In this document: piece by piece, positions 32,543 to 40,170 of the stretch
Position numbering within the stretch: the stretch's first letter is position 1
Layout of the letters: each line of letters begins with the position of its first letter
Program-made: the position numbers and the translations under genes
DNA from: Chelatococcus sambhunathii
GTDB lineage: Bacteria; Pseudomonadota; Alphaproteobacteria; Rhizobiales; Methylopilaceae
DNA: 64,000 nt
Reading direction: 5' to 3'
Assembly: GCA_031316315.1 (NCBI GenBank)
Contig: JADBEO010000008.1
Span: forward strand, 56,002-120,001
The notes under the pieces: model-generated
The model's database searches: none
What the model saw: only the letters and a program-made list of their open reading frames with translations
What the model was told of the DNA's origin: nothing

Positions 32543-33305
32543 CGCGGCGCTCCCCGGGTCTCGCCGGATAGACCGCGCCCGCGTCCTTGGGACGTACGCC
32601 GCGGCGGCACACATAGGTTTCGGCCTCCGGCTGTTCGAGAATCTCGAAGCCGGCGCTGCGCAGCATCGCTTGCGTGCAGGCGGCGTTCGGCGCCCACCAG
32701 TTGGTCCAATCGCCGGCGTATTCGTGCTCGATGAAATGCAGCTTCGGATAGCCGGGCTCGTCGAAGTGATCCTGCTGAAAGAAATCGTAGTCGGCCGCCA
32801 CGCCGAACGTCTCGTCGCTGCCGCGCTGCATGGTCTGGAGCACGAGCAGATTCCGCGCGACGGACTCGTAAATGAGGTCGAGAGCAAGCAGCGGATGCCG
32901 AAGGTGGTACAGCACGCCCATGAAGAGGACGACGTCGAAGCGCTCCCTGAGGCTCGCGACGTCGAAGACCGAAAGATTGAGGAACTCGACCTCCGCGCCG
33001 AGCACCTCCGCCGCCAACTTCGCCTGGGCGAGGTAGCGCTCATCCGTGTCGAGCCCGAGCACCCGGTCCGCGCCACGCCGCTTCATCTCGATGGCGTAGA
33101 AGCCGGCGTTGCAGCCGATGTCGAGCACGCTCTTGCCGGTCAGATCCTTGGGCAGCGCATGCTCGAAGCGACTGAACTTGTTGCGGGGATAGTCGTGCAG
33201 GAAATGGTTTGGAGCAGTCGGCACGCCGTTCAGGTCCATGTTGTGGAACCAGTCCCCTAGCTCCTCCACGCGCTCCCTGATCTTGCGCTGGCTAAGCGCG
33301 GTCAT
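32535..33305 (-). CDS. SAM-dependent methyltransferase
   Basis: This 256-residue class-I methyltransferase has the SAM-binding glycine motif VLDIGCNAGFYAIEM near residue 59, an acidic residue in GLDTDERYL and motif post I LFMGVLYHLRHPL near 125. The N-terminal segment (ELGDWFHNMDL) and overall style resemble CmoB-like (DUF1698) enzymes that modify small polar substrates. It lies between inositol-1-phosphate synthase and the glycoside hydrolase, suggesting methylation of an inositol or sugar unit of the product. Confidence 0.88.
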   Translation of the reverse strand: MTALSQRKIRERVEELGDWFHNMDLNGVPTAPNHFLHDYPRNKFSRFEHALPKDLTGKSVLDIGCNAGFYAIEMKRRGADRVLGLDTDERYLAQAKLAAEVLGAEVEFLNLSVFDVASLRERFDVVLFMGVLYHLRHPLLALDLIYESVARNLLVLQTMQRGSDETFGVAADYDFFQQDHFDEPGYPKLHFIEHEYAGDWTNWWAPNAACTQAMLRSAGFEILEQPEAETYVCRRGVRPKDAGAVYPARPGERRDD

Positions 33306-33421
33306 TGGCGGCCTCCATTCCGTGAGAAACGTCGTTCGTCGCGGCGAGCTTCATCCCCGAACAGCCCGCGATCTCTATTGACGGGTCGCGGCAGGGCGGC
33401 CCCCGGCCTGCCTGGCGACGC

Positions 33422-34522
33422 TCACTGGCGCGTGCGCGGCGTCGCTTTATCGTCGCCGATGAAGGCGATGGTGCGGGCTCTCGCCTCGCCGTCGTCGAAC
33501 TGCTGCGGCGGCGACTTCATGAAATAGCTCGACGGTCCGATCAGCGGTCCGCCCACCCCCCGGTCCAGCGCGATCTTCGCGCAGCGCACCGCGTCGATCA
33601 CGACGCCCGCGCTGTTCGGGCTGTCCCAAACCTCAAGCTTCAGCTCGATCGACATCGGCGCGTCGCCGAAGCCTGTGCCCTCCAGCCGGATCTGCGCGAC
33701 CTTGCGGTCGGTCAGCCAGGGCACGAAGTCGCTCGGGCCGACATGGACGTCGTCCGGGTCGAGCGGCGAGGCCAGCTGGCTCGTGACCGCGCGCGTCTTG
33801 GAGATCTTCTTGGAATGCAGGCGCTTACGCTCCAGCATGTTCCGGAAGTCGGCGTTGCCGCCGAAATTCAGCTGGTAGGTGCGGTCGACCCGCACGCCGC
33901 GCTCGCGCATGAGGTTGGCGAGGACGCGGTGGACGATGGTCGCGCCGACCTGGCTCTTGACGTCGTCTCCGACGATCGGCAGACGCCGCTGCTCGAAGCG
34001 GCTCGCCCACTCCGGGTTCGACGCGATGAACACCGGGATGCAGTTGACGAAGGCGCAACCGGCCTCGAGCGCCTGCTCCGCGTAGTGCTCGCTCGCGGCC
34101 TGCGATCCCACCGGCAGGTAGGAGACGAGCACGTCGGCGCCGGCGTCCCGCAGCGTCTTCGCCACGTCGACCGGCGGCTCTTCGGACTCTTCGATCTCGC
34201 CGGCCATGTATTCTCCGAGCCCGTCGAAGGTCGGCCCCCGCGAGACGACCGGACCGCTGGGGCGCGGCGCGGCGAAGCGCATCGTGTTGTTGGGCGGCAT
34301 GAAGATCGCCTCGGACACGCCGCGGCCGACCTTGCCGGCATGAATGTCGAAGGCTGCGGCGATCTCGATGTCGTCGATCCGGTAGCCGCCGAGCTCGACG
34401 TTCATCAGGCCGGGAGGCGGTTCGTTCGCCGGCGCTTCCGCGTAATGCGTCAGGCCTTGCACGAAGGACGACGCGCAGTTGCCGACGCCGACCAGCCCGA
34501 CGCGAAGCTTGTTCCTCGCCAT
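33422..34522 (-). CDS. ino1: myo-Inositol-1-phosphate synthase
   Basis: This 366-residue NAD-dependent synthase converts glucose-6-phosphate to inositol-1-phosphate. Present are the Rossmann motif [16 protein letters not shown] at the N-terminus, the [15 protein letters not shown] block near 132, [10 protein letters not shown] near 158 and the conserved [11 protein letters not shown] segment with the following SKKISKT lysines near 218-238. The length fits the short actinobacterial/archaeal type rather than the 500-residue eukaryotic form. It heads the leftward arm of the glycoconjugate locus and implies an inositol-containing product. Confidence 0.95.
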   Translation of the reverse strand: MARNKLRVGLVGVGNCASSFVQGLTHYAEAPANEPPPGLMNVELGGYRIDDIEIAAAFDIHAGKVGRGVSEAIFMPPNNTMRFAAPRPSGPVVSRGPTFDGLGEYMAGEIEESEEPPVDVAKTLRDAGADVLVSYLPVGSQAASEHYAEQALEAGCAFVNCIPVFIASNPEWASRFEQRRLPIVGDDVKSQVGATIVHRVLANLMRERGVRVDRTYQLNFGGNADFRNMLERKRLHSKKISKTRAVTSQLASPLDPDDVHVGPSDFVPWLTDRKVAQIRLEGTGFGDAPMSIELKLEVWDSPNSAGVVIDAVRCAKIALDRGVGGPLIGPSSYFMKSPPQQFDDGEARARTIAFIGDDKATPRTRQ

Positions 34523-34563
34523 GCGCTGCTCCGATACCCGCCTCCCGCCGGAATGGCGGGAAG

Positions 34564-34604
34564 CACTGGGAGGTAAGTAGAACCTCGCGTTTTTGTTCCC
34601 AGTG
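34564..34604. promoter_or_regulatory. Inverted repeat upstream of ino1
   Basis: CACTGGGA (34564-34571) and TCCCAGTG (34597-34604) are perfect complements 25 bases apart, in the divergent promoter region of ino1 and the first epimerase gene. It could be an operator or looped site for joint control of both arms of the locus. Confidence 0.4.
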
Positions 34605-34643
34605 GGGGGCCAAAAGAGCGCCGCAGCATCTTCTTCATCATCG

Positions 34644-34668
34644 GGAACATCCTGCTCGCGAGGCGGTT
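34644..34668 (+). promoter_or_regulatory. Possible EcfG-type promoter for the rightward glycan operon
   Basis: GGAAC at 34644-34648 and GGTT at 34665-34668 are 16 bases apart, one mismatch from the GGAAC-N16-CGTT stress consensus. It lies 49 bases before the first epimerase start. The imperfect -10 box makes this tentative. Confidence 0.3.
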
Positions 34669-34717
34669 GATCCTACCGAGGGCGGTCACGTTCTCGACGT
34701 CGAAGATCGGAGGCGGA

Positions 34718-35830
34718 ATGGCTGAAACGGTGCTCATCACGGGCGGAGCGGGCTTCGTCGGGCGGCATGTGGCGAAGGCTCTCCTGAACGAAGGACATCG
34801 CGTCCGGGCCATCGACAGCCTGATCGAGCAGGTCCATCCGGACCGCTCCCGGCCCCGCGAACTCGACCCGGAGGTCGAGCTTCTGACGGGCGACATCCGC
34901 GACGGCGAGGCGGTGCGGCGCGCGCTCGAAGGCGTCGACGCGGTGGTTCACCTCGCGGCCGAGGTCGGGGTCGGCCAGAGCATGTATGCGGTCGAGCGCT
35001 ACGTCTCGGTGAACGAGCTCGGCACCGCCGTGCTGTTCCAGGAGCTCCTTGAGCGGCCGGTCCGGCGGGTCGTCATCGCCTCCTCGATGAGCATCTACGG
35101 AGAGGGTCTCTACCGCGACGTCGAAGGCCGCTTGCACGAGGACGTGGTCCGAGGCCCGCGCAACGCCGACGGCACGTGGGACCCGCTCGACGCCGAAGGG
35201 CGTCCGCTGAGCCCGGTCCCGACGCCGGAGACCAAGCGGCCGGCGCTCAAGAGCGTCTATGCGATCAACAAATTCGCGCAGGAGCGCCTGACGCTCACCC
35301 TCGCCGCCCAATACGGCATGGAGGCCTCCGCGCTCCGGCTCTGGAACATCTATGGGCCCGGCCAGGCGCTCTCCAATCCATATACCGGCGTGCTCGCAAT
35401 CTTCGCGTCGCGCATTATGCATGGCGAGCAGCCGATGGTGTTCGAGGACGGCCGCCAGCGTCGCGACTTCGTCCACGTGTCGGACGTCGCAAAGGCGTTC
35501 CTTGCAGCGCTCTACCATCCCGGCGCGAACGGCGAGACCTTCAATATAGGCTCGGGCGAGGATCGCTCCGTCGAAGAGGTCGCGCGGCTGCAGGCCGCCT
35601 CGATGGGCCGGCCGGACATCGAGCCGCAGATCACCCAGCAGGCCCGCGCCGGCGACATCCGCCACAACATTCCGGACCTCGCCAAGGCGCGCGACCGGCT
35701 CGGCTACGAACCTCGCCAGGACTTCTCGGAAGGGCTCGAGCAGCTCGCCGAATGGGTCGCCAAGCAGGAATCCAAGGACCGCGTCGCGGAAGCCCGCCGC
35801 GAGCTCGAGCTCAGAGGACTGGTGGCGTGA
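34718..35830 (+). CDS. NAD-dependent sugar epimerase/dehydratase (first)
   Basis: This 370-residue extended SDR has the NAD motif TGGAGFVGRHVA near residue 8, DAVVHLAAEVGV near 78, serine in ASSMSIYGEG near 123 and YAINK (Y-x3-K) near 190. ATG 34718 follows GGAGGCG and gives the standard N-terminus. GDIRHNIPDLAKARDRLGYEP near the end is typical of UDP-sugar epimerases. It opens a run of overlapping rightward genes and probably supplies an NDP-sugar donor. Which sugar is unknown. Confidence 0.88.
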   Translation: MAETVLITGGAGFVGRHVAKALLNEGHRVRAIDSLIEQVHPDRSRPRELDPEVELLTGDIRDGEAVRRALEGVDAVVHLAAEVGVGQSMYAVERYVSVNELGTAVLFQELLERPVRRVVIASSMSIYGEGLYRDVEGRLHEDVVRGPRNADGTWDPLDAEGRPLSPVPTPETKRPALKSVYAINKFAQERLTLTLAAQYGMEASALRLWNIYGPGQALSNPYTGVLAIFASRIMHGEQPMVFEDGRQRRDFVHVSDVAKAFLAALYHPGANGETFNIGSGEDRSVEEVARLQAASMGRPDIEPQITQQARAGDIRHNIPDLAKARDRLGYEPRQDFSEGLEQLAEWVAKQESKDRVAEARRELELRGLVA

Positions 35831-36882
35831 CCGGCTCCAACGGACGGGCCCTCGTCACAGGGGGCGCGGGCTTCATCGGCTCGAACCTCGCCGATCGCCT
35901 CGCGCGGGACGGATGCGAGGTCGTGATCCTCGACTCGCTCGCCCGGCGTGGCGTCGAGCGAAATCTCGCCTGGCTTCAGGCGCGCCATGGCGACCGCATC
36001 CGCGTCCTGGTCGCTGACATCCGCGACCGGGCCAAGGTCGCCGAGGCCGTGAGGGGCTCCGACGTCGTGTTCCATCTCGCAGCGCAGGTCGCGGTGACCG
36101 ACAGCCTCAAGCGGCCCGTCGAGGACTTCGACGTCAACCTCGCGGCGACGCTGCACTTGCTCGAAGCCGTGCGAGAGACCGGCGCGCCGCTGATCTTTGC
36201 GAGCACCAACAAGGTCTATGGCGACCTCGCGGACATCCCTCTCGAGCTCATCGACGACGCCTATCTGCCGGTCGATCCGCACCTGCGCCGAGCCGGCGTT
36301 GACGAGGCGCGGCCGCTCGACTTCCACACGCCCTATGGCTGCTCGAAGGGCGGGGCCGACGCCTACACGCTCGACTATGCGCGCAGCTTCGGCCTGAAGA
36401 CCTCCGTCCTGCGGATGAGCTGCATCTACGGCCCGCGCCAGATGGGCACCGAGGACCAGGGCTGGGTCGCGCATTTCCTGATCCGCGCGCTCGAAGGCGA
36501 GCCGATCGTCATCTATGGCGACGGCCGCCAGGTGCGCGACATCCTGCATGTCGACGACGCGGTCGAGGCTTATGTCTCGGCCTGGCGCCGTATCGACCAG
36601 GTGGCGGGCCGCGCCTTCAATCTCGGCGGCGGACCGTCGAACGCCGTCAGCCTGCGCCTCCTGCTCGCCGAGGTCGAGCGGCTGGCCCGGCGCCCGGTCC
36701 AGCTCAGCTTCGAGGACTGGCGGCAGGGCGACCAGCGTTACTTCGTCGCGAACGCGGGCGCGGCGCGGACCGCGCTCGGGCTGAAGGAGCCGAGACCCTG
36801 GCGCGACGGCGTCGCCAATCTCGCCGACTGGCTGCGCGAACAGCGGGGCGATCGGAACGAGACGCTGCGGGCGGCCGGATGA
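35827..36882 (+). CDS. NAD-dependent epimerase, CDP-paratose 2-epimerase-like
   Basis: This 351-residue extended SDR starts at GTG 35827, overlapping the previous stop. TGGAGFIGSNLADRLA is near residue 12, FHLAAQVAVTDS near 80, FASTNKVYGDL near 123 and YGCSKGGADAY near 172, with the catalytic tyrosine and lysine. The CSKGGAD tail, the FHTPYG lead and the KVYGD element are characteristic of CDP-paratose/tyvelose 2-epimerases. The actual nucleotide sugar may differ, since no other CDP-sugar genes are seen. Confidence 0.87.
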   Translation: MTGSNGRALVTGGAGFIGSNLADRLARDGCEVVILDSLARRGVERNLAWLQARHGDRIRVLVADIRDRAKVAEAVRGSDVVFHLAAQVAVTDSLKRPVEDFDVNLAATLHLLEAVRETGAPLIFASTNKVYGDLADIPLELIDDAYLPVDPHLRRAGVDEARPLDFHTPYGCSKGGADAYTLDYARSFGLKTSVLRMSCIYGPRQMGTEDQGWVAHFLIRALEGEPIVIYGDGRQVRDILHVDDAVEAYVSAWRRIDQVAGRAFNLGGGPSNAVSLRLLLAEVERLARRPVQLSFEDWRQGDQRYFVANAGAARTALGLKEPRPWRDGVANLADWLREQRGDRNETLRAAG

Positions 36883-37979
36883 GCGCGCCTCGCCATGTCT
36901 TCATGACTGCGGACGCTATCGGCGGCGTCTTTACCTATGCGCGCGACCTAGCCGCTGGCCTCGCTAGACGCGGCGTCGGCGTAACGCTCGCGGCGATCGG
37001 TCCTCAGCCGAGCGCGGCGCAGGTCCGGGACTTGCGCGCCCTGCCGGGCGTGCGGCTCGTGCAAGCGGACTGCCCTCTCGACTGGCTCGACGCCTCGCAG
37101 GAAGATCTGGATCGCGGCGGCAGGGAGCTCGCGCGGCTCGCCCGTGAGGCAGGCGCCGATCTGATCCACCTCAACAGTCCCGCCTTTGGCATGGCGCACT
37201 TCGACGCGCCCGTGGTCGGCGCCTGTCATTCCTGCCTACTCAGCTGGTGGGAGGCGGTTCGCGGTGGGCCTGCGCCCGATGCGTTTCAGGACGCCGGCGC
37301 TCGGCTGCGAAGCGGCTATGCGGCTTGCGACGTCCTCGTCGCGCCGACCAGAGCCTTCGCCGCCGCGACGGAGCGGCTCTACGGCGTGCGGCCCCGCGCC
37401 GTGCCGAACGGTCGCGCGCGGCCGAAAGGCGCGTCGGAGGGCCTCAAGGAGCCGTTCGTCCTGACGTCGGGACGCCTCTGGGACGACGCCAAGAACATCG
37501 CGGCGCTTGACGACGCGGCCGGCCTGATGCGCGCCCGCGTCGAAGCCGCCGGATCGCTGGATGGTCCCGCCGGAGAGCGTGCGGAGCTCCGCGCGGCGCA
37601 TGCGCTCGGACGACTGGAGACGGCGGCGATGACGGAGCTGTTCGACCGCGCCGCGGTCTACGCGTCTCTCGCGCTCTACGAACCCTTCGGGCTGGGCGTC
37701 TTGGAGGCTGCACAGTTCGGCTGCGCGCTCGTCCTGTCCGACATTCCGACGCATCGAGAGCTCTGGGACGGCGCCGCGATCTTCGTCGACGCCGGCGACG
37801 CCGCCTACGCCGCCCGCACGCTCGACGGCCTGCTCGGAGATCCGTACGAGCGCGGGCGGTACGCCGCGCTGGCGAGCGCCCGCTCGCGTTCCTATTCCGC
37901 CGACGCGATGGTCGAGCGGACCCTTACAGTCTATCGCGACATTCTCGGCGGACCGGCGCTGCACGGAGCGGCGGCATGA
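36879..37979 (+). CDS. Glycosyltransferase, GT4-like
   Basis: This 366-residue GT-B glycosyltransferase has an N-terminal acceptor domain with FMTADAIGGVFTYARDLA and a donor domain with the E-x7-E region ASLALYEPFGLGVLEAAQFG near residue 268, which binds the nucleotide sugar. It is cytoplasmic, with no membrane helices. The start overlaps the epimerase stop, and its own stop overlaps the next glycosyltransferase (ATGA). Confidence 0.9.
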   Translation: MSAPRHVFMTADAIGGVFTYARDLAAGLARRGVGVTLAAIGPQPSAAQVRDLRALPGVRLVQADCPLDWLDASQEDLDRGGRELARLAREAGADLIHLNSPAFGMAHFDAPVVGACHSCLLSWWEAVRGGPAPDAFQDAGARLRSGYAACDVLVAPTRAFAAATERLYGVRPRAVPNGRARPKGASEGLKEPFVLTSGRLWDDAKNIAALDDAAGLMRARVEAAGSLDGPAGERAELRAAHALGRLETAAMTELFDRAAVYASLALYEPFGLGVLEAAQFGCALVLSDIPTHRELWDGAAIFVDAGDAAYAARTLDGLLGDPYERGRYAALASARSRSYSADAMVERTLTVYRDILGGPALHGAAA

Positions 37980-39082
37980 GGATCGTCTACTTCACACATT
38001 CGCTCGCCTCCTGTTGGAACCACGGCAACGCGCATTTCCTGCGCGGCGTGCTGCGCGAGTTGATCGCCCTCGGCCACGACGTCCGCGTCTGGGAGCCCCA
38101 GAACCCGTGGAGCCTCGCGAACCTTCTCGCCGACCACGGCGAAGCCGGCCTCGGCCCATGGCGCGCCGCATATCCCGAGCTCTCATCCCGCTCGTATGGC
38201 CCGGATTTCGACGTCGAGGAGATGTGCGACGGCGCCGATCTTGTCATCGTCCACGAGTGGAACGACCCGGAGCTCGTCGCCGCGGTCGGCCTGGCGCGCC
38301 GCAAGGGGCGGTTCACCGCTCTCTTCCACGACACGCATCACCGCGCCGTCAGCGCCCCTGAGGAGATGCGCGCCTTCGACCTCGGCGACTACGACGGCGT
38401 TCTGGCGTTCGGCGAGGCGCTCGCCGAGGTCTATCGCGACTGGGGTTGGGGCGACCGCGCCTTCGTCTGGCACGAGGCCGCGGACACCCGCCTGTTCGCG
38501 CCGCCCGCCGGAGAGGAGCTGCGCGACGGCCTGGTCTGGATCGGCAACTGGGGCGACGGCGAGCGCGAGGCGGAGATCGAACAGTTTCTGCTCGCCCCGT
38601 CTGTCGCCGCGGGCATGGCGCTCGACATCTATGGCGTGCGCTATCCGGCTGCCGCGCTGGAGCGGCTCGCGCTCGCCGGGGCCCGCTACTGCGGCTGGCT
38701 TCCGAACGCGCGGGCGCCCGAGATCTTCGCGCGGCATCTCGCGACCGTGCATGTCCCGCGCCGCTTCTACGCCGAGGCGCTGCCCGGAATCCCGACGATC
38801 CGCATGTTCGAGGCGCTCGCCTGCGGCATCCCGCTGGTGTCGGCGCCGTGGAGCGACGCGGAGGGCCTGTTCCGCCCCGGCGAGGATTTCCTGTTCGCGC
38901 AGAACGGCGACGAGGCGGCGCAGCATCTGAAGGCGCTGCGGGATGATCCCGAACTTCATCTGTCCCTGGCCCGCAGCGGGCTCGAAACCATCCGCGCCCG
39001 GCACACCTGTGCGCACCGCGCGGCGGAATTGCTCGCGATCGCCGGCCGGCTCGATGCGCGACTGAACGTGGAGGCGGCATGA
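37976..39082 (+). CDS. Glycosyltransferase, CgeB-like (paralogue 1)
   Basis: This 368-residue protein starts MRIVYFTHSLASCWNHGNAH, and its C-terminal half has the CgeB/GT-B donor pattern: PTIRMFEALACGIPLVSAPW near 269, then GLFRPGEDFLFAQNGDEA. It is related in layout to the next gene and to the N-terminal half of the fusion at 40167, so the three look like successive duplications. Four-base overlaps join all of them. The donor sugar is unknown. Confidence 0.85.
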   Translation: MRIVYFTHSLASCWNHGNAHFLRGVLRELIALGHDVRVWEPQNPWSLANLLADHGEAGLGPWRAAYPELSSRSYGPDFDVEEMCDGADLVIVHEWNDPELVAAVGLARRKGRFTALFHDTHHRAVSAPEEMRAFDLGDYDGVLAFGEALAEVYRDWGWGDRAFVWHEAADTRLFAPPAGEELRDGLVWIGNWGDGEREAEIEQFLLAPSVAAGMALDIYGVRYPAAALERLALAGARYCGWLPNARAPEIFARHLATVHVPRRFYAEALPGIPTIRMFEALACGIPLVSAPWSDAEGLFRPGEDFLFAQNGDEAAQHLKALRDDPELHLSLARSGLETIRARHTCAHRAAELLAIAGRLDARLNVEAA

Positions 39083-40170
39083 AGATCGCGTTTTATGGCT
39101 CCAGCCTGCTGTCCTCTTATTGGAACGGCGCGGCGACCTACTACCGCGGCGTCATCGGGAGCCTCGCGAAGCTCGGCTGGCGGACGACCTTCTATGAGCC
39201 CGACATCCTCCAGCGGCAGCAGCACCGCGACATGGACCCGCCCGACTGGGCCCGCGTCGTCGTCTACGATGCGACCCCGTCGGCCCTGCGGGACGTCGTC
39301 GCCGAAGCGCGCGACGCGGATGTCGTCGTCAAGGCTTCCGGCGTCGGCGCGTTCGACGACGAACTGCTCGACGTCTTCGGCGCCGCGCGCGAGAACGCGC
39401 TCCGGATCTTCTGGGACGTCGACGCGCCCGCGACGCTTGCGGAGATGCGGGCCGCCCCGGATCTGCCGTTGCGGCGCGCGCTGCTGAATCTCGATCTGGT
39501 CCTGACCTATGGCGGCGGACCGCCCGTCGTGGCGGCGTACCGGGAGCTCGGCGCGGCCGCCTGCATCCCGATCTACAACGCCGTCGACCCGGAGACGCAT
39601 CATCCGGTCGAATCCGATACGCGCTTCACGGCGGATCTCGCGCTGCTCGCGAACCGTCTGCCGGATCGGGAACGGCGGATCGAACGCTTCTTTCTCGAGC
39701 CGGCCGCGCATTCGCCGAACCGCACGTTCCTGCTCGGCGGCAGCGGCTGGGCTGACAAGTCCATGGCCGACAGCGTCCGGTACATCGGCCATGTCGGCGT
39801 GCGTGACCACAACGCCTTCAACTCGACGCCGCTCGCGGTGCTCAACGTGTCGCGCGACAGCATGGCCGAGACCGGCTTTTCGCCGGCGACGCGCGTGTTC
39901 GAAGCCGCGGGAGCCGGCGCCTGCCTCATCACGGACGCCTGGGAGGGCGTCGAGATGTTCCTCGCTCCGGGCGAGGAGGTTCTCGTCGCGCGCGACGGGC
40001 AGGAGGTTCTCGATCTTCTCGCCGGGCTGGACCGCAAGCGCGCGGCCGAAATCGGCGCGGCCGCCCGGCGGCGCGTACTCGCCTCGCACACCTATGAGCG
40101 CCGGGCCGTCGAAGTCGACGCGCTCTTCAAGTGCGAACTCGCCCGCATCGCGGAGAGGAATGCTGCATGA
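39079..40170 (+). CDS. Glycosyltransferase, CgeB-like (paralogue 2)
   Basis: This 363-residue protein has the same architecture as its neighbours. The N-terminus MKIAFYGSSLLSSYWNGAA parallels the following fusion protein's start. The donor domain contains FSPATRVFEAAGAGACLITD near 270 and WEGVEMFLAPGEEVLVARDG. FNVSRD-like LNVSRDSMAETG is shared with the fusion (LNVTRADMAAAG). It is coupled by overlap on both sides. Confidence 0.86.
   Translation: MKIAFYGSSLLSSYWNGAATYYRGVIGSLAKLGWRTTFYEPDILQRQQHRDMDPPDWARVVVYDATPSALRDVVAEARDADVVVKASGVGAFDDELLDVFGAARENALRIFWDVDAPATLAEMRAAPDLPLRRALLNLDLVLTYGGGPPVVAAYRELGAAACIPIYNAVDPETHHPVESDTRFTADLALLANRLPDRERRIERFFLEPAAHSPNRTFLLGGSGWADKSMADSVRYIGHVGVRDHNAFNSTPLAVLNVSRDSMAETGFSPATRVFEAAGAGACLITDAWEGVEMFLAPGEEVLVARDGQEVLDLLAGLDRKRAAEIGAAARRRVLASHTYERRAVEVDALFKCELARIAERNAA

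Noticed and set aside
31586..33076. Longer start for the glycoside hydrolase-like gene, reaching into the methyltransferase gene
   Set aside because: The extra 178 residues are an out-of-frame reading of the methyltransferase and are Ser/Arg-rich without hydrolase motifs. They do not supply the missing barrel strands.
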